A stretch of 64,000 bases of DNA from Streptomyces sp. GSL17-111 (GCF_037911585.1 NZ_JBAJNS010000001.1:4945501-5009500), one strand, 5' to 3'. Positions 1 to 8,153 are shown, numbered from the stretch's first letter. Notes: generated by a model not told the origin, from the letters alone. Translations and numbers: made by a program.

Positions 1-611
1 GCGCGATGCGCAAAATGGCGGTCTACCTCGGCCTCGTGGAGGACGATGGTTATGACGGCCGGGGGTACGACCCTGACGACGAGTTCGAACCCGAGCCCGA
101 GCCCGAGCCCGAGCGGGAGCGCCGGCGGCAGCCCGCGCACGAGCCCCCGCCGGAGGAGCCCGTCCGGGTGGTCCAGCCTCCGGCTCAGCGGGAGCGCGAA
201 CAGACCCCTGCCCTGGTGGGCGACGGTGGCCGGGTGAGCAGGATCGCCCCCGTGTCGTCCATCACATCCGAACGCCCGAATCTGGAGAAGAGCGCACCGG
301 TGATCATGCCCAAGGTCGTGTCCGAGCGGGAGCCCTACCGGATCACCACGTTGCACCCGCGGACGTACAACGAGGCCCGTACCATCGGGGAACACTTCCG
401 TGAGGGCACGCCGGTGATCATGAACCTCACCGAGATGGACGACACGGACGCAAAGCGACTTGTCGACTTTGCCGCCGGTCTCGTCTTCGGTCTGCACGGC
501 AGCATTGAGCGGGTGACCCAGAAGGTCTTCCTTCTGTCTCCTGCTAACGTCGATGTAACGGCGGAGGACAAGGCCCGCATCGCAGAGGGCGGGTTCTTCA
601 ACCAGAGCTGA
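1..611 (+). CDS. sepF: Cell division protein SepF (5' end probably just outside window)
   Basis: SepF is the FtsZ-binding membrane anchor and Z-ring organiser of Gram-positive bacteria. The readable protein begins MRKMAVYLGLVEDDGYD. Homologues known to me carry a few residues before this Met, and the codon at 3-5 (Ala) is open, so the true start is probably a few codons upstream of base 1. The N-terminus is the amphipathic membrane-binding helix. An acidic, Glu-Pro-rich and Arg-rich disordered linker covers roughly residues 20-70. The conserved C-terminal domain includes VVSEREPYRITTLHPRTY, EHFREGTPVIMNL and LVFGLHGSIERV, and ends GGFFNQS. It lies 69 nt before yggT and close to divIVA, the usual dcw-cluster order. 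The identification is firm; only the start is uncertain. Confidence 0.95.
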   Translation, partial: AMRKMAVYLGLVEDDGYDGRGYDPDDEFEPEPEPEPERERRRQPAHEPPPEEPVRVVQPPAQREREQTPALVGDGGRVSRIAPVSSITSERPNLEKSAPVIMPKVVSEREPYRITTLHPRTYNEARTIGEHFREGTPVIMNLTEMDDTDAKRLVDFAAGLVFGLHGSIERVTQKVFLLSPANVDVTAEDKARIAEGGFFNQS

Positions 612-680
612 GACGCAACACCGGAAACAGCCCCGGCCGACAGGCGGCCGGGCAGGTCCCAGGGGAGAGGGAAGCGCACG

Positions 681-965
681 ATGGGCATCGCACAACAAGT
701 GGTCCTCGTCGCGTTGAACCTGTTCCTGTACGTGCTGATCTTCCGGCTGATCATGGACTACGTCTTCATGTTCGCCCGCTCATGGCAACCCGGCAAGGCG
801 ATGGTGGTCGTCCTGGAGGGGACCTACACTGTCACTGATCCGCCGCTGAAGCTTTTGCGGCGGTTCATTCCGCCGCTGCGCTTCGGGGGCGTGGCGCTAG
901 ACCTGTCCTTCTTCGTACTGATGATCATCGTTTTCATCCTGATCCGGATCGTGGGCGGGCTGTGA
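681..965 (+). CDS. YggT family membrane protein
   Basis: This is a 94-residue integral membrane protein of the YggT family, whose members sit between sepF and divIVA in many Gram-positive genomes. A hydrophobic helix covers about residues 5-30 and another about 72-92. Between them is a cytoplasmic-type loop with KLLRRFIPPLRFGGVALDLS; the RxxIPP/D motif is typical of the family. A purine-rich stretch (aggggagagggaag) lies 7-20 nt before the ATG as a ribosome binding site. The biochemical role is not established; the position argues for membrane, division or osmotic functions. It is 49 nt from divIVA and likely co-transcribed with it. Confidence 0.9.
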   Translation: MGIAQQVVLVALNLFLYVLIFRLIMDYVFMFARSWQPGKAMVVVLEGTYTVTDPPLKLLRRFIPPLRFGGVALDLSFFVLMIIVFILIRIVGGL

Positions 966-1014
966 ACGAGTACGGTCTTGCCGATATGCCGATGACCTAC
1001 GTTGAGGTGAAGAG

Positions 1015-2184
1015 ATGCCGCTGACCCCCGAGGACGTGCGGAACAAGCAGTTCACGACCGTCCGCCTCCGAGAAGGCTATGACGAGGACGAGGTCGATGC
1101 CTTCCTTGACGAGGTCGAAGCCGAGCTGACCCGCCTGCTGCGGGAGAACGAGGACCTGCGCGCCAAGCTGGCCGCCGCGACGCGAGCCGCCGCGCAGAGC
1201 CAGCAGCAACAGGGTATGCGCAAACCTCCGGAGGACCGATCACAGCAGGGCCCGGTGCCCGCTGCCATATCAGGTCCGCAGCCGGTGCCTCCGGGACAGC
1301 AGCAGATGGGCGGCCAGCAGCAGATGGGCGGCCCGCCCCAGCTCCCCGGTGCACCCCAGCTGCCCGCAGGTCCCGGCGGACCCCAGTCCGGCCAGCACGG
1401 TCCCGGCCAGCAGCAGCACCAGCCTCAGCACCAGCAGCACCAGCCTCAGCACCAGCAGCATCAGCAGCACGGTCCCGGCCCGATGGGCCCGGGGCCGATG
1501 GGCGGCCACGGCGGCCCGCCGCAGATGCAGCAGGGCGGCGGCAACGACAGCGCCGCGCGCGTGCTGTCCCTGGCGCAGCAGACCGCCGACCAGGCGATCG
1601 CCGAGGCCCGTTCCGAGGCCAACAAGATCGTCGGTGAGGCCCGCAGCCGTGCCGAGGGTCTGGAGCGGGATGCCCGTGCCAAGGCCGACGCGCTGGAGCG
1701 GGACGCCCAGGAGAAGCACCGCGTCGCGATGGGCTCGCTGGAGTCCGCCCGCGCCACGCTGGAGCGCAAGGTCGAGGACCTGCGCGGCTTCGAGCGGGAG
1801 TACCGCACGCGCCTGAAGTCGTACCTGGAGAGCCAGCTGCGTCAGCTGGAGAACCAGTCGGACGACTCGCTCGCCCCGCCGCGCAGCCCGGCCGCCGCGT
1901 CCCTGCCGGCCTCGCCGTCGATGGCGTCCGCCGGCGCGCCGTCGGGCGGCACGATGGGCGGTCACCAGTCGATGGGCGGTCAGTCCATGGGCGGCGGCCA
2001 GGCCATGGGCGGCCACGGTGGCGGACACAACCAGGGCGGCGGCCAGACCTACGGCGGTCAGCAGCAGATGTCCCCGGCGATGACCCAGCCGATGGCCCCC
2101 GTCCGGCCGCAGGGCCCGCAGCCCATGCAGCAGCAGACGCCGTCGCCGATGCGAGGCTTCCTCATCGACGAGGACGACAACTGA
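1015..2184 (+). CDS. divIVA: Polar growth determinant DivIVA (Wag31-type)
   Basis: DivIVA is a coiled-coil protein that binds negatively curved membrane and directs tip growth in actinomycetes. The N-terminal lipid-binding domain is clear in residues 1-60 (MPLTPEDVRNKQFTTVRLREGYDEDEVDAF), followed by a short coiled coil. Residues about 75-180 form a Gln/Pro/Gly/His-rich low-complexity insert encoded partly by tandem DNA repeats. The second coiled coil (about 190-280, EARSEANKIVGEARSRAEG) follows, then a Gly/Met/Gln-rich tail that ends in RGFLIDEDDN. At 389 residues it has the extended size usual in Streptomyces. The RBS is gaggtgaagag immediately before the ATG. A strong hairpin terminator follows. 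Confidence 0.95.
   Translation: MPLTPEDVRNKQFTTVRLREGYDEDEVDAFLDEVEAELTRLLRENEDLRAKLAAATRAAAQSQQQQGMRKPPEDRSQQGPVPAAISGPQPVPPGQQQMGGQQQMGGPPQLPGAPQLPAGPGGPQSGQHGPGQQQHQPQHQQHQPQHQQHQQHGPGPMGPGPMGGHGGPPQMQQGGGNDSAARVLSLAQQTADQAIAEARSEANKIVGEARSRAEGLERDARAKADALERDAQEKHRVAMGSLESARATLERKVEDLRGFEREYRTRLKSYLESQLRQLENQSDDSLAPPRSPAAASLPASPSMASAGAPSGGTMGGHQSMGGQSMGGGQAMGGHGGGHNQGGGQTYGGQQQMSPAMTQPMAPVRPQGPQPMQQQTPSPMRGFLIDEDDN
1411..1470 (+). repeat. 21-bp tandem repeat in divIVA linker
   Basis: Two perfect 21-bp units (1411-1431 and 1432-1452) and an imperfect partial third unit (1453-1470) encode QQH/QPQH-type residues in the DivIVA linker. The period is a multiple of three, so copy-number change would keep the frame. 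Likely a slippage-prone length-variable segment. Confidence 0.85.
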
Positions 2185-2212
2185 CGGCAGGGCAACCACC
2201 GCCGCACGGCAC

Positions 2213-2248
2213 GTGAAGGGCCGGACCCCATCGGGGTCCGGCCCTCAC
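2213..2248 (+). terminator. Intrinsic terminator of divIVA
   Basis: A 12-bp GC-rich perfect stem (2218-2229 with 2233-2244) with loop ATC is extended by 4 bp (GTGA/TCAC) across a one-base bulge. It lies about 30 bp after the divIVA stop. There is no clear U-tract, as is common in Streptomyces. Confidence 0.85.
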
Positions 2249-2324
2249 GCCGTTCCCGGGCCGGTGTCGTTCGGTCGGTGGCGTCCGGGCCGTGTGGTGT
2301 TCGGGCCCGCTGTCCGGGAACGCG

Positions 2325-2365
2325 GACGCCCCGGGGTCCGGCCGGAGCCGGACGCCCGGGGCGTC
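2325..2365 (-). terminator. Intrinsic terminator of ileS
   Basis: An 11-bp stem (2325-2335 with 2355-2365) continues into a further 7 bp (2336-2342 with 2347-2353) across a single bulged base, with a 4-nt loop. It begins 7 bp past the ileS stop on the minus strand. With the neighbouring hairpin it insulates the convergent divIVA and ileS units. Confidence 0.85.
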
Positions 2366-2372
2366 GCCGTGC

Positions 2373-5300
2373 TCAGAGCTTCCGCAGCCCGAACGCCACA
2401 CCCAGCTCGTCGTCCCGCGAGACCGGGTGGCCGGTCTCCTCGCGGTGCCGGGTGACCCACTCCGTCTCGTCCCAGGCGCGCTCGTCGACCTCGTCGGCGA
2501 GCACCTCCTCGGCGATGAGCCCCATGTGCTCGCGCAGGGCCTCGGCCGCCTCCGGAGTGCGGGCCGACCACGTCAGGCTGATGCGGTCGGAGACGTCGAA
2601 GCCGGACTCCTTGCGCTGCGTCTGGACGAGCCTGATGACGTCCCGGGCCAGCCCGGCCCGTTCCAGCTCGGGGGTGATCTCCAGATCGAGCGCGACCGTC
2701 GCGCCGGAGTCGGAGGCGACGGACCAGCCCTCGCGGGGCGTCTCCGTGATGATGACCTCCTCGGCGGTCAGGCCGACCCGCTCGCCGTCCACCGTCACCT
2801 CGGCCGTACCGGCGCGCAGCGCGGCGGAGAGCTCCGCCGCGTCCGCCGCCGCGATGGCCGCGGCGACCGGCTGCGTCCGCTTGCCGAAGCGGCGGCCGAG
2901 CGCGCGGAAGTTCGCCTTGGCCGTCGTGTCCACGAGCGAACCGCCGACCTCGCCCAGCGACGCCAGCCGGCTGACGTTGAGCTCCTCGGCGATCTGGGCC
3001 CGCAGGTCGTCGTCGAGCAGCTCGAAGCCCTGGGCCGCGACGAGCGCGCGGGACAGCGGCTGGCGGGTCTTGACGCCGGACTCCGCCCGGGTGGCCCGGC
3101 CCAGCTCCACCAGGCGGCGCACCAGCAGCATGTCCACGGACAGCCGCTCGTCGATGGCCTCCGGCGTGGCCACCGGCCAGTTCGCCAGGTGCACCGACTC
3201 CGGCGCGTCCGGCGTCACCGGCACGACCAGGTCCTGCCACACCCGCTCGGTGACGAACGGGACCAGCGGCGCCATCAACCGCGTCACGGTCTCCAGGACG
3301 TCGTGCAGGGTGCGCAGCGCCGCCGCGTCGCCCTGCCAGAACCGGCGGCGGGAGCGGCGCACGTACCAGTTGGACAGGTCGTCGACGAACGTCGACAGGA
3401 GCTTGCCCGCACGCTGGGTGTCGAAGTTCTCCATCGCCCGGGTGACCAGGTCGACCAGCGCGTGCAGCTCGCTGAGCAGCCAGCGGTCCAGGAGCGGACG
3501 CTCGTGCGGCGCCGGATCGGCGTCGGTCGGTGCCCAGCCGCCGGTGCGCGCGTACAGGGCCTGGAAGGCGACGGTGTTCCAGTACGTGAGCAGCGTCTTG
3601 CGGACGACCTCCTGGATGGTGCCGTGGCCCACCCGGCGGGCGGCCCAGGGCGAGCCGCCGGCGGCCATGAACCAGCGCACGGCGTCCGCACCGTGCTGCT
3701 CCATCAGGGGGATCGGTTCCAGGATGTTGCCCAGGTGCTTGGACATCTTGCGGCCGTCCTCGGCGAGGATGTGGCCGAGGCACACCACGTTCTCGTACGC
3801 GGACCGGCCGAAGACGAGCGTGCCGACCGCCATCAGCGTGTAGAACCAGCCGCGGGTCTGGTCGATCGCCTCGGAGATGAACTGCGCCGGGTAGCGCTGT
3901 TCGAAGGTCTCCTTGTTCCGGTACGGGTAACCCCACTGGGCGAACGGCATCGAGCCGGAGTCGTACCAGGCGTCGATGACCTCGGGGACGCGGGTGGCCT
4001 CCGCCGAGCAGCCCTCGGTCGGGCAGGTGAACGTCACCGCGTCGATGTACGGCCGGTGCGGGTCGAGGCCGCTCTGGTCCGTCCCGGTCAGCTCGCCGAG
4101 CTCCGTCAGCGAGCCGACGCATGTGAGGTGGTCCTCGGTGCAGCGCCAGATCGGCAGCGGGGTGCCCCAGTAGCGGTTGCGGGAGAGCGCCCAGTCGATG
4201 TTGTTGCTCAGCCAGTCCCCGAAGCGGCCGTGCTTGACCGACTCGGGGTACCAGTTGGTCTTCTCGTTCTGATCGAGCAGCTCGTCCTTGATCTGCGTGG
4301 TGCGGATGTACCACGAGGGCTGCGCGTAGTAGAGCAGCGCGGTGTGGCAGCGCCAGCAGTGCGGGTAGCTGTGCTCGTAGGCCACGTGGCGGAACAGCAG
4401 GCCGCGCGCGTCGAGGTCGGCCACCAGGGCCTCGTCGGCCTTCTTGAAAAACTGGCCGCCCACCAGGTCGAGTTCCGGCTCGAACGTGCCGTCGGCCCGG
4501 ACCGGGTTCACCACGGGCAGGCCGTAGGAGCGGCAGACCTTCAGGTCGTCCTCTCCGAAGGCGGGGGCCTGGTGGACGAGCCCGGTGCCGTCGTCCGTCG
4601 TCACGTACTCGGCGTTCACGACGAAGTTCGCGCCCTCCAGCTCGACGAGGTCGAACGGGCGCCGGTACGTCCAGCGCTCCATCTCCGCGCCGGTGAAGCT
4701 CTGCCCGGTGGCCTCCCACCCCTCGCCGAGCGCCTTGCCCAGCAGCGGCTCCGCGACGACCAGCCGGTCGGTGCCGTCGGTGGCGACGACGTAGGTCACC
4801 TCCGGGTGGGCGGCGACGGCGGTGTTGGAGACCAGCGTCCACGGCGTCGTCGTCCACACCAGCAGCGAGGCCGTACCGGCCAGCGGCCCCGAGGTGAGCG
4901 GCAGACGCACGTAGACCGAGGGGTCGACGACCGTCTCGTACCCCTGCGCGAGCTCGTGGTCGGACAGCCCGGTGCCGCAGCGGGGGCACCACGGCGCCAC
5001 CCGGTGGTCCTGCACCAGGAGGCCCTTGCCGAAGATCTCCTTCAGCGACCACCACACGCTCTCGATGTACTGCGGGTCCATCGTGCGGTAGGCGTCGTCC
5101 AGGTCCACCCAGTAGCCCATGCGCCGGGTGAGGTCGGCGAAGGCGTCGGTGTACCGCGTCACCGACGCGCGGCACTTCGCGTTGAACTCCGCGATCCCGT
5201 AGGCCTCGATGTCCTGCTTGCCGTTGAAGCCCAGTTCCTTCTCGACGGCCAGCTCCACGGGCAGCCCGTGGCAGTCCCAGCCCGCCTTGCGGGAGACGTG

Positions 5301-5546
5301 GTAGCCCTGCATGGTGCGGAAGCGCGGGAAGACGTCCTTGAAGACCCGGGCCTCGATGTGGTGCGCGCCGGGCATGCCGTTGCCGGTCGGTGGGCCTTCG
5401 TAGAACACCCACTCGGGGCGGCCCTCGGACGCCTCCAGCGTCCGGGCGAAGATCTTCTGCTCCTGCCAGAACTCGAGCACGGCGTGCTCCAGCGCGGGCA
5501 GGTCCACCTGGGCGGGGACCTGGCGGTACTGCGGGGTGGGGCTCAT
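2373..5546 (-). CDS. ileS: Isoleucyl-tRNA synthetase
   Basis: Class I aminoacyl-tRNA synthetase that charges tRNA-Ile and edits mischarged Val in its CP1 domain. The ATG at 5546 (MSPTPQYRQVPAQ) was chosen because it follows the Shine-Dalgarno ggagg and because the sequence further upstream is the T-box leader, not protein. The protein is 1057 residues. A HIGH-type motif is seen in GNGMPGAHHI (about residues 55-64), and the KMSKS loop appears as KMSK at 600-603. The editing domain lies between them and the Rossmann fold ends near ISEAIDQTRGWFY. The C-terminal half is the tRNA-anticodon-binding helical domain. This resembles the long eukaryote-like/actinobacterial IleRS class. Expression should be controlled by the T-box. 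Confidence 0.97.
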   Translation of the reverse strand: MSPTPQYRQVPAQVDLPALEHAVLEFWQEQKIFARTLEASEGRPEWVFYEGPPTGNGMPGAHHIEARVFKDVFPRFRTMQGYHVSRKAGWDCHGLPVELAVEKELGFNGKQDIEAYGIAEFNAKCRASVTRYTDAFADLTRRMGYWVDLDDAYRTMDPQYIESVWWSLKEIFGKGLLVQDHRVAPWCPRCGTGLSDHELAQGYETVVDPSVYVRLPLTSGPLAGTASLLVWTTTPWTLVSNTAVAAHPEVTYVVATDGTDRLVVAEPLLGKALGEGWEATGQSFTGAEMERWTYRRPFDLVELEGANFVVNAEYVTTDDGTGLVHQAPAFGEDDLKVCRSYGLPVVNPVRADGTFEPELDLVGGQFFKKADEALVADLDARGLLFRHVAYEHSYPHCWRCHTALLYYAQPSWYIRTTQIKDELLDQNEKTNWYPESVKHGRFGDWLSNNIDWALSRNRYWGTPLPIWRCTEDHLTCVGSLTELGELTGTDQSGLDPHRPYIDAVTFTCPTEGCSAEATRVPEVIDAWYDSGSMPFAQWGYPYRNKETFEQRYPAQFISEAIDQTRGWFYTLMAVGTLVFGRSAYENVVCLGHILAEDGRKMSKHLGNILEPIPLMEQHGADAVRWFMAAGGSPWAARRVGHGTIQEVVRKTLLTYWNTVAFQALYARTGGWAPTDADPAPHERPLLDRWLLSELHALVDLVTRAMENFDTQRAGKLLSTFVDDLSNWYVRRSRRRFWQGDAAALRTLHDVLETVTRLMAPLVPFVTERVWQDLVVPVTPDAPESVHLANWPVATPEAIDERLSVDMLLVRRLVELGRATRAESGVKTRQPLSRALVAAQGFELLDDDLRAQIAEELNVSRLASLGEVGGSLVDTTAKANFRALGRRFGKRTQPVAAAIAAADAAELSAALRAGTAEVTVDGERVGLTAEEVIITETPREGWSVASDSGATVALDLEITPELERAGLARDVIRLVQTQRKESGFDVSDRISLTWSARTPEAAEALREHMGLIAEEVLADEVDERAWDETEWVTRHREETGHPVSRDDELGVAFGLRKL

Positions 5547-5554
5547 CGGATGGT

Positions 5555-5840
5555 TCCTCCGGCGGACAGGGCAGCTTCCGTCAGAGGGACGAGACGCGCC
5601 CGCACGGCGCCTCCCGCGGTACCACCCTCCTTGGCGGTGTGCTGGTGACCACCGCCCGCTCGTTGGGCCGGGGCACCCGGAGGTGCTCCTGCGGGCCGGC
5701 TCTACTCGCCCCCGCACGGAGGGCTTTCTTCCGGCAGCTCCGGGGTGATCTTCACGTCGCGCTCGCCCCCGGGCTCACACCGTCCCCGGGTCGCTCTGGG
5801 CCGCTTGACGACGCTACTCGTCCCCTTCAACGCCTTCGCT
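5555..5840 (-). promoter_or_regulatory. T-box leader (Ile) of ileS, translational type
   Basis: On the minus strand the canonical T-box sequence AGGGTGGTACCGCG is present at 5615-5628, complementary to an uncharged tRNA acceptor end through its TGG. Further upstream an ATC codon (5747-5749) fits an Ile specifier. Downstream sequence between the T-box and the start contains CCTC stretches that could sequester the ggagg ribosome binding site at about 5553-5560. There is no terminator with a U-run before ileS. This matches the translational actinobacterial ileS T-box class with a short Stem I. The boundaries are approximate: the 5' end was taken from the candidate -10 hexamer. Confidence 0.88.
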
Positions 5841-5847
5841 GACGCCC

Positions 5848-5853
5848 AGTGTA
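5848..5853 (-). promoter_or_regulatory. Candidate -10 of ileS T-box transcript
   Basis: TACACT on the minus strand fits the TANNNT -10 consensus and would start transcription just before the T-box leader. No convincing -35 was seen. Confidence 0.4.
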
Positions 5854-5989
5854 CGGGCCGCCCGGAAGCGCTGCCGAACGGTTTCCCCGCCCGGGGCCCC
5901 GGGCACAACGCCCTCGCGGGTGCCCGGCGGCGGCGCTCGGCCGGGGGCGGAGATCACACCCGGACGGCGCGTCCCGTTGCCGCGTGCTT

Positions 5990-6014
5990 CGTGCCGATTT
6001 ATCGTTCCGGCACG
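5990..6014. promoter_or_regulatory. Inverted repeat upstream of the DksA-like gene
   Basis: CGTGCCG and CGGCACG (7-bp arms, 11-nt AT-richer spacer) lie 40-65 bp before the dksA-like ATG. The site could be an operator or part of a 5' UTR hairpin. No known regulator motif was recognised. The remaining sequence between the T-box promoter and this site (5854-5989) shows nothing I can name. Confidence 0.4.
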
Positions 6015-6054
6015 ATTCGCGAGCAAGATCACACTATGTGAAGGGGTCGCGGCG

Positions 6055-6879
6055 ATGGCAGGCCGGGCGAAGAAGGCAGCCGCCGGTACGACGCCGGCCG
6101 AGGGCCGCCCCGCGGCCAGGACGGCGGACACCGGGGAGCCGGAGGACGCGCCGTCCGGCGGCGCCGCGCGGAAGGCGGCCAGGAAGGCGCCCGCGAAGAA
6201 GGCGGCCGAGAAGACGGCGGCCAAGAAGACGCCCGCGAAGAAGACATCCGCCAGGAAGACGGCGGCGAAGAAGACGGCGGCGAAGAAGGCGGCGGCGAAG
6301 AAGACGGCGGCCACGAAGGCGTCCGCCGGGAAGACGGTCGCGAAGAGGCCGGCCGCGAGGGCCGAGCCCACGAAGGCGGCGGCGAAGAAGGCCGCACGGA
6401 AGACGGGAGCCGGAACGGTGGCTGCGAAGAAGACGACGACCGGTACGCAGACGGCGGTACCGCAGGCCCGCATCGCGGCCACACCCGGGGAGCTGGCCGT
6501 ACGGGCGGGCGAGGAGCCGTGGACGGAGAGCGAGGTCGTCGAGGCCAGGAGCGAACTGGCGACCGAGGTCGAGCGGCTGCGCACCGAGATCGAGGCGGCC
6601 GAGCGGGCCCTGGCCGGCCTGATGCGCGACTCGGGCGACGGCGCCGGGGACGACCAGGCGGACACCGGGACGAAGAACATCACCCGGGAGCACGAGATGG
6701 CCGTGGCCGAGAACGCCCGGGAGATGATGTACCAGAGCGAGCGGGCCCTGGAGCGGATCGCCGCCGGTACGTACGGTCTGTGTGAGAACTGCGGCAACCC
6801 CATCGGCAAGGCCCGTATGCAGGCGTTTCCGCGGGCCACCCTGTGCGTGGAGTGCAAGCAGAAGCAGGAGCGGCACTGA
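6055..6879 (+). CDS. TraR/DksA zinc-finger protein with Lys/Ala-rich tail
   Basis: The start is the ATG at 6055 (MAGRAKKAA), preceded by aagggg 8 nt upstream. Residues 1 to about 145 are extremely Lys/Ala-rich with repeated KKTAAKK-type motifs, like histone H1 or the tail of Streptomyces HupS, and probably bind DNA non-specifically. Residues about 155-200 form a helical, coiled-coil-like segment (SELATEVERLRTEIEAAE). The C-terminal domain is a DksA/TraR C4 zinc finger with CENC and, 17 residues later, CVEC. DksA family members bind the secondary channel of RNA polymerase. The DxxDxA signature of E. coli DksA was not seen at the coiled-coil tip, so ppGpp-type action is uncertain. It is encoded 34 nt before lspA. 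Confidence 0.88.
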   Translation: MAGRAKKAAAGTTPAEGRPAARTADTGEPEDAPSGGAARKAARKAPAKKAAEKTAAKKTPAKKTSARKTAAKKTAAKKAAAKKTAATKASAGKTVAKRPAARAEPTKAAAKKAARKTGAGTVAAKKTTTGTQTAVPQARIAATPGELAVRAGEEPWTESEVVEARSELATEVERLRTEIEAAERALAGLMRDSGDGAGDDQADTGTKNITREHEMAVAENAREMMYQSERALERIAAGTYGLCENCGNPIGKARMQAFPRATLCVECKQKQERH

Positions 6880-6901
6880 GGGCCGGCCGGGGGCGGTGTC
6901 G

Positions 6902-6907
6902 TAGGCT
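6902..6907 (+). promoter_or_regulatory. -10 hexamer, leaderless-type start of lspA
   Basis: TAGGCT lies 6 nt before the lspA GTG. No Shine-Dalgarno is present in between, so transcription probably starts at or next to the start codon. Confidence 0.5.
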
Positions 6908-6913
6908 CGTCAC

Positions 6914-7483
6914 GTGACAGCAGAGGCGGAGCAGGCCATCGACGAGGTGCCGGAGAAGTCCACGGACGACGTGGCGGACGAGGGCGGGGAGCCGCGCGGC
7001 AGGCGCCGCGTGGCCGTGCTGCTGTGGGTGGCCGCCGTCGCCTACGCGCTCGACCTGATCTCCAAGATCATCGTGGTGGAGCGCCTGGAGGGTGAACCGG
7101 CCGTCGAGGTGGTCGGCGACCTGCTGCGGTTCACCGCCGTGCGGAACCCGGGCGCGGCGTTCGGGATGGGAGAGGCCCTGACGATCGTCTTCACGGTCAT
7201 CGCGGCCGCCGTGATCGTGGTGATCTTCCGTATCGCGCGCAAGCTCTACAGCACGCCGTGGGCCATCGCGCTCGGGCTGCTCCTCGGCGGTGCCTTCGGC
7301 AACCTCACCGACCGCGTCTTCCGCTCTCCGGGGGTCTTCCAGGGCGCGGTGGTCGACTTCATCGCCCCTGCCCACTTCGCCGTCTTCAACCTGGCGGACT
7401 CGGCCATCGTCTGCGGCGGCGTCCTCATCGTCATCCTGTCCTTCCGGGGGCTCGATCCGGACGGCACGCTGCACCGCGACTGA
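6914..7483 (+). CDS. lspA: Prolipoprotein signal peptidase II
   Basis: Membrane aspartyl protease that cleaves signal peptides from diacylglyceryl-modified prolipoproteins. It works after Lgt, which is also encoded in this window. The protein is 189 residues. An acidic N-terminal extension of about 35 residues precedes the first membrane helix. Four transmembrane helices are apparent. The two catalytic Asp motifs are visible as FGNLTDRVF with the following GAVVDFI, and FNLADSAI. RNPGAAFG is another family signature. The start is a GTG at 6914 with a TAGGCT hexamer 6 nt upstream. In many actinobacteria lspA sits directly before rluD; here a decayed gene lies between them. Confidence 0.95.
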   Translation: MTAEAEQAIDEVPEKSTDDVADEGGEPRGRRRVAVLLWVAAVAYALDLISKIIVVERLEGEPAVEVVGDLLRFTAVRNPGAAFGMGEALTIVFTVIAAAVIVVIFRIARKLYSTPWAIALGLLLGGAFGNLTDRVFRSPGVFQGAVVDFIAPAHFAVFNLADSAIVCGGVLIVILSFRGLDPDGTLHRD

Positions 7484-7501
7484 CCTGCGGCCCGGCCGGT
7501 G

Positions 7502-8045
7502 TCACCGGGTGATCCGGACCCGGTGGCCCTCGTCGGTCCGTTCCGTCACGTGCACCGTCACGCCCGCGCCCTCGGCCCGGAGGCTGCCGCTGTGCCAGCC
7601 CAGCAGGTCGCTGCGGGCCGCCACGCTCATCGGGTCCCACGCGCCGACGAACTCCGTCGAGGCGCCCCGCTCCGTCGCCGCGCCGATCGCGTCCTCCACG
7701 TACCGCTGCAGGGTCGCGGTGGGGATGCCGCGCTCGATGCCGTACTCCGGCCAGGGGCGCGGCATGCGCAGCCAGCCGTCCGACGGCTCGAAGCGCGGAC
7801 GGTACCGCCCGTGGGAGGAGCGGCGCAGGTGCTCGGCGGCGTAGTCGGTGAAGTGGGCCGCCCGCTCGGCCGCGCGGCTGCGGGCGGGGAGGTCGGGGAA
7901 GTCGACCAGGAGGACGGTGGCCGTCTGCTCGCCCAGCGGTCGCAGGTGTCGGCCGTCCTAGGGCCCTTCGCCGACCCAGCCGCGCGGCTCCGGCGCGACG
8001 GCGCACGGTCCGTCGACGTCCCCGGGCACGTCGGGCCACGGCGTC
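7502..8045 (-). pseudogene. Decayed M6-family metallopeptidase-domain gene
   Basis: One minus-strand frame shows good coding sequence but carries an in-frame TAG at 7958-7960. Upstream of the stop are PWPDVPGDVDGPCAV and WVGEGP. Downstream are TVLLVDFPD, SSHGRYRP, WLRMPRP and FVGAWDPMS. These resemble segments of actinobacterial M6-type secreted metalloproteases. The catalytic HExxH region that should lie before the VGAWDPMS segment is absent, so a central part appears deleted as well. No convincing start codon or signal peptide remains, and the frame ends at 7502. Family assignment is from memory of motif order; the nonsense codon and the missing catalytic motif are seen directly. Confidence 0.7.
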
Positions 8046-8153
8046 CTCCCTCCCGTGACGGTGGGGTGGCGGCTCCCGTCACGTGGTCGCAGCGTCACCC
8101 CCGGTCGCGGCGGCCGCACGCGGGGCCGGTCCGGACGGGTGGCGGGAGTCGGG

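Noticed and set aside
1411..1470. Short tandem repeats as a CRISPR array
   Set aside because: The repeats are contiguous, 21 bp, without spacers and in frame inside divIVA.
2292..5648. 1118-residue open frame antisense to ileS
   Set aside because: High-GC mirror frame. ileS itself is unmistakable, and the antisense product is low-complexity Arg/Val/Gly/Leu with no domain.
5547..5717. N-terminal extension of IleRS to 5717
   Set aside because: This DNA is the T-box leader and RBS. The protein family starts at the ATG at 5546.
6160..6460. Lys/Ala repeats as a DNA tandem-repeat element or minisatellite
   Set aside because: The repeats are degenerate at codon level and fit a real protein tail continuous with the zinc finger.
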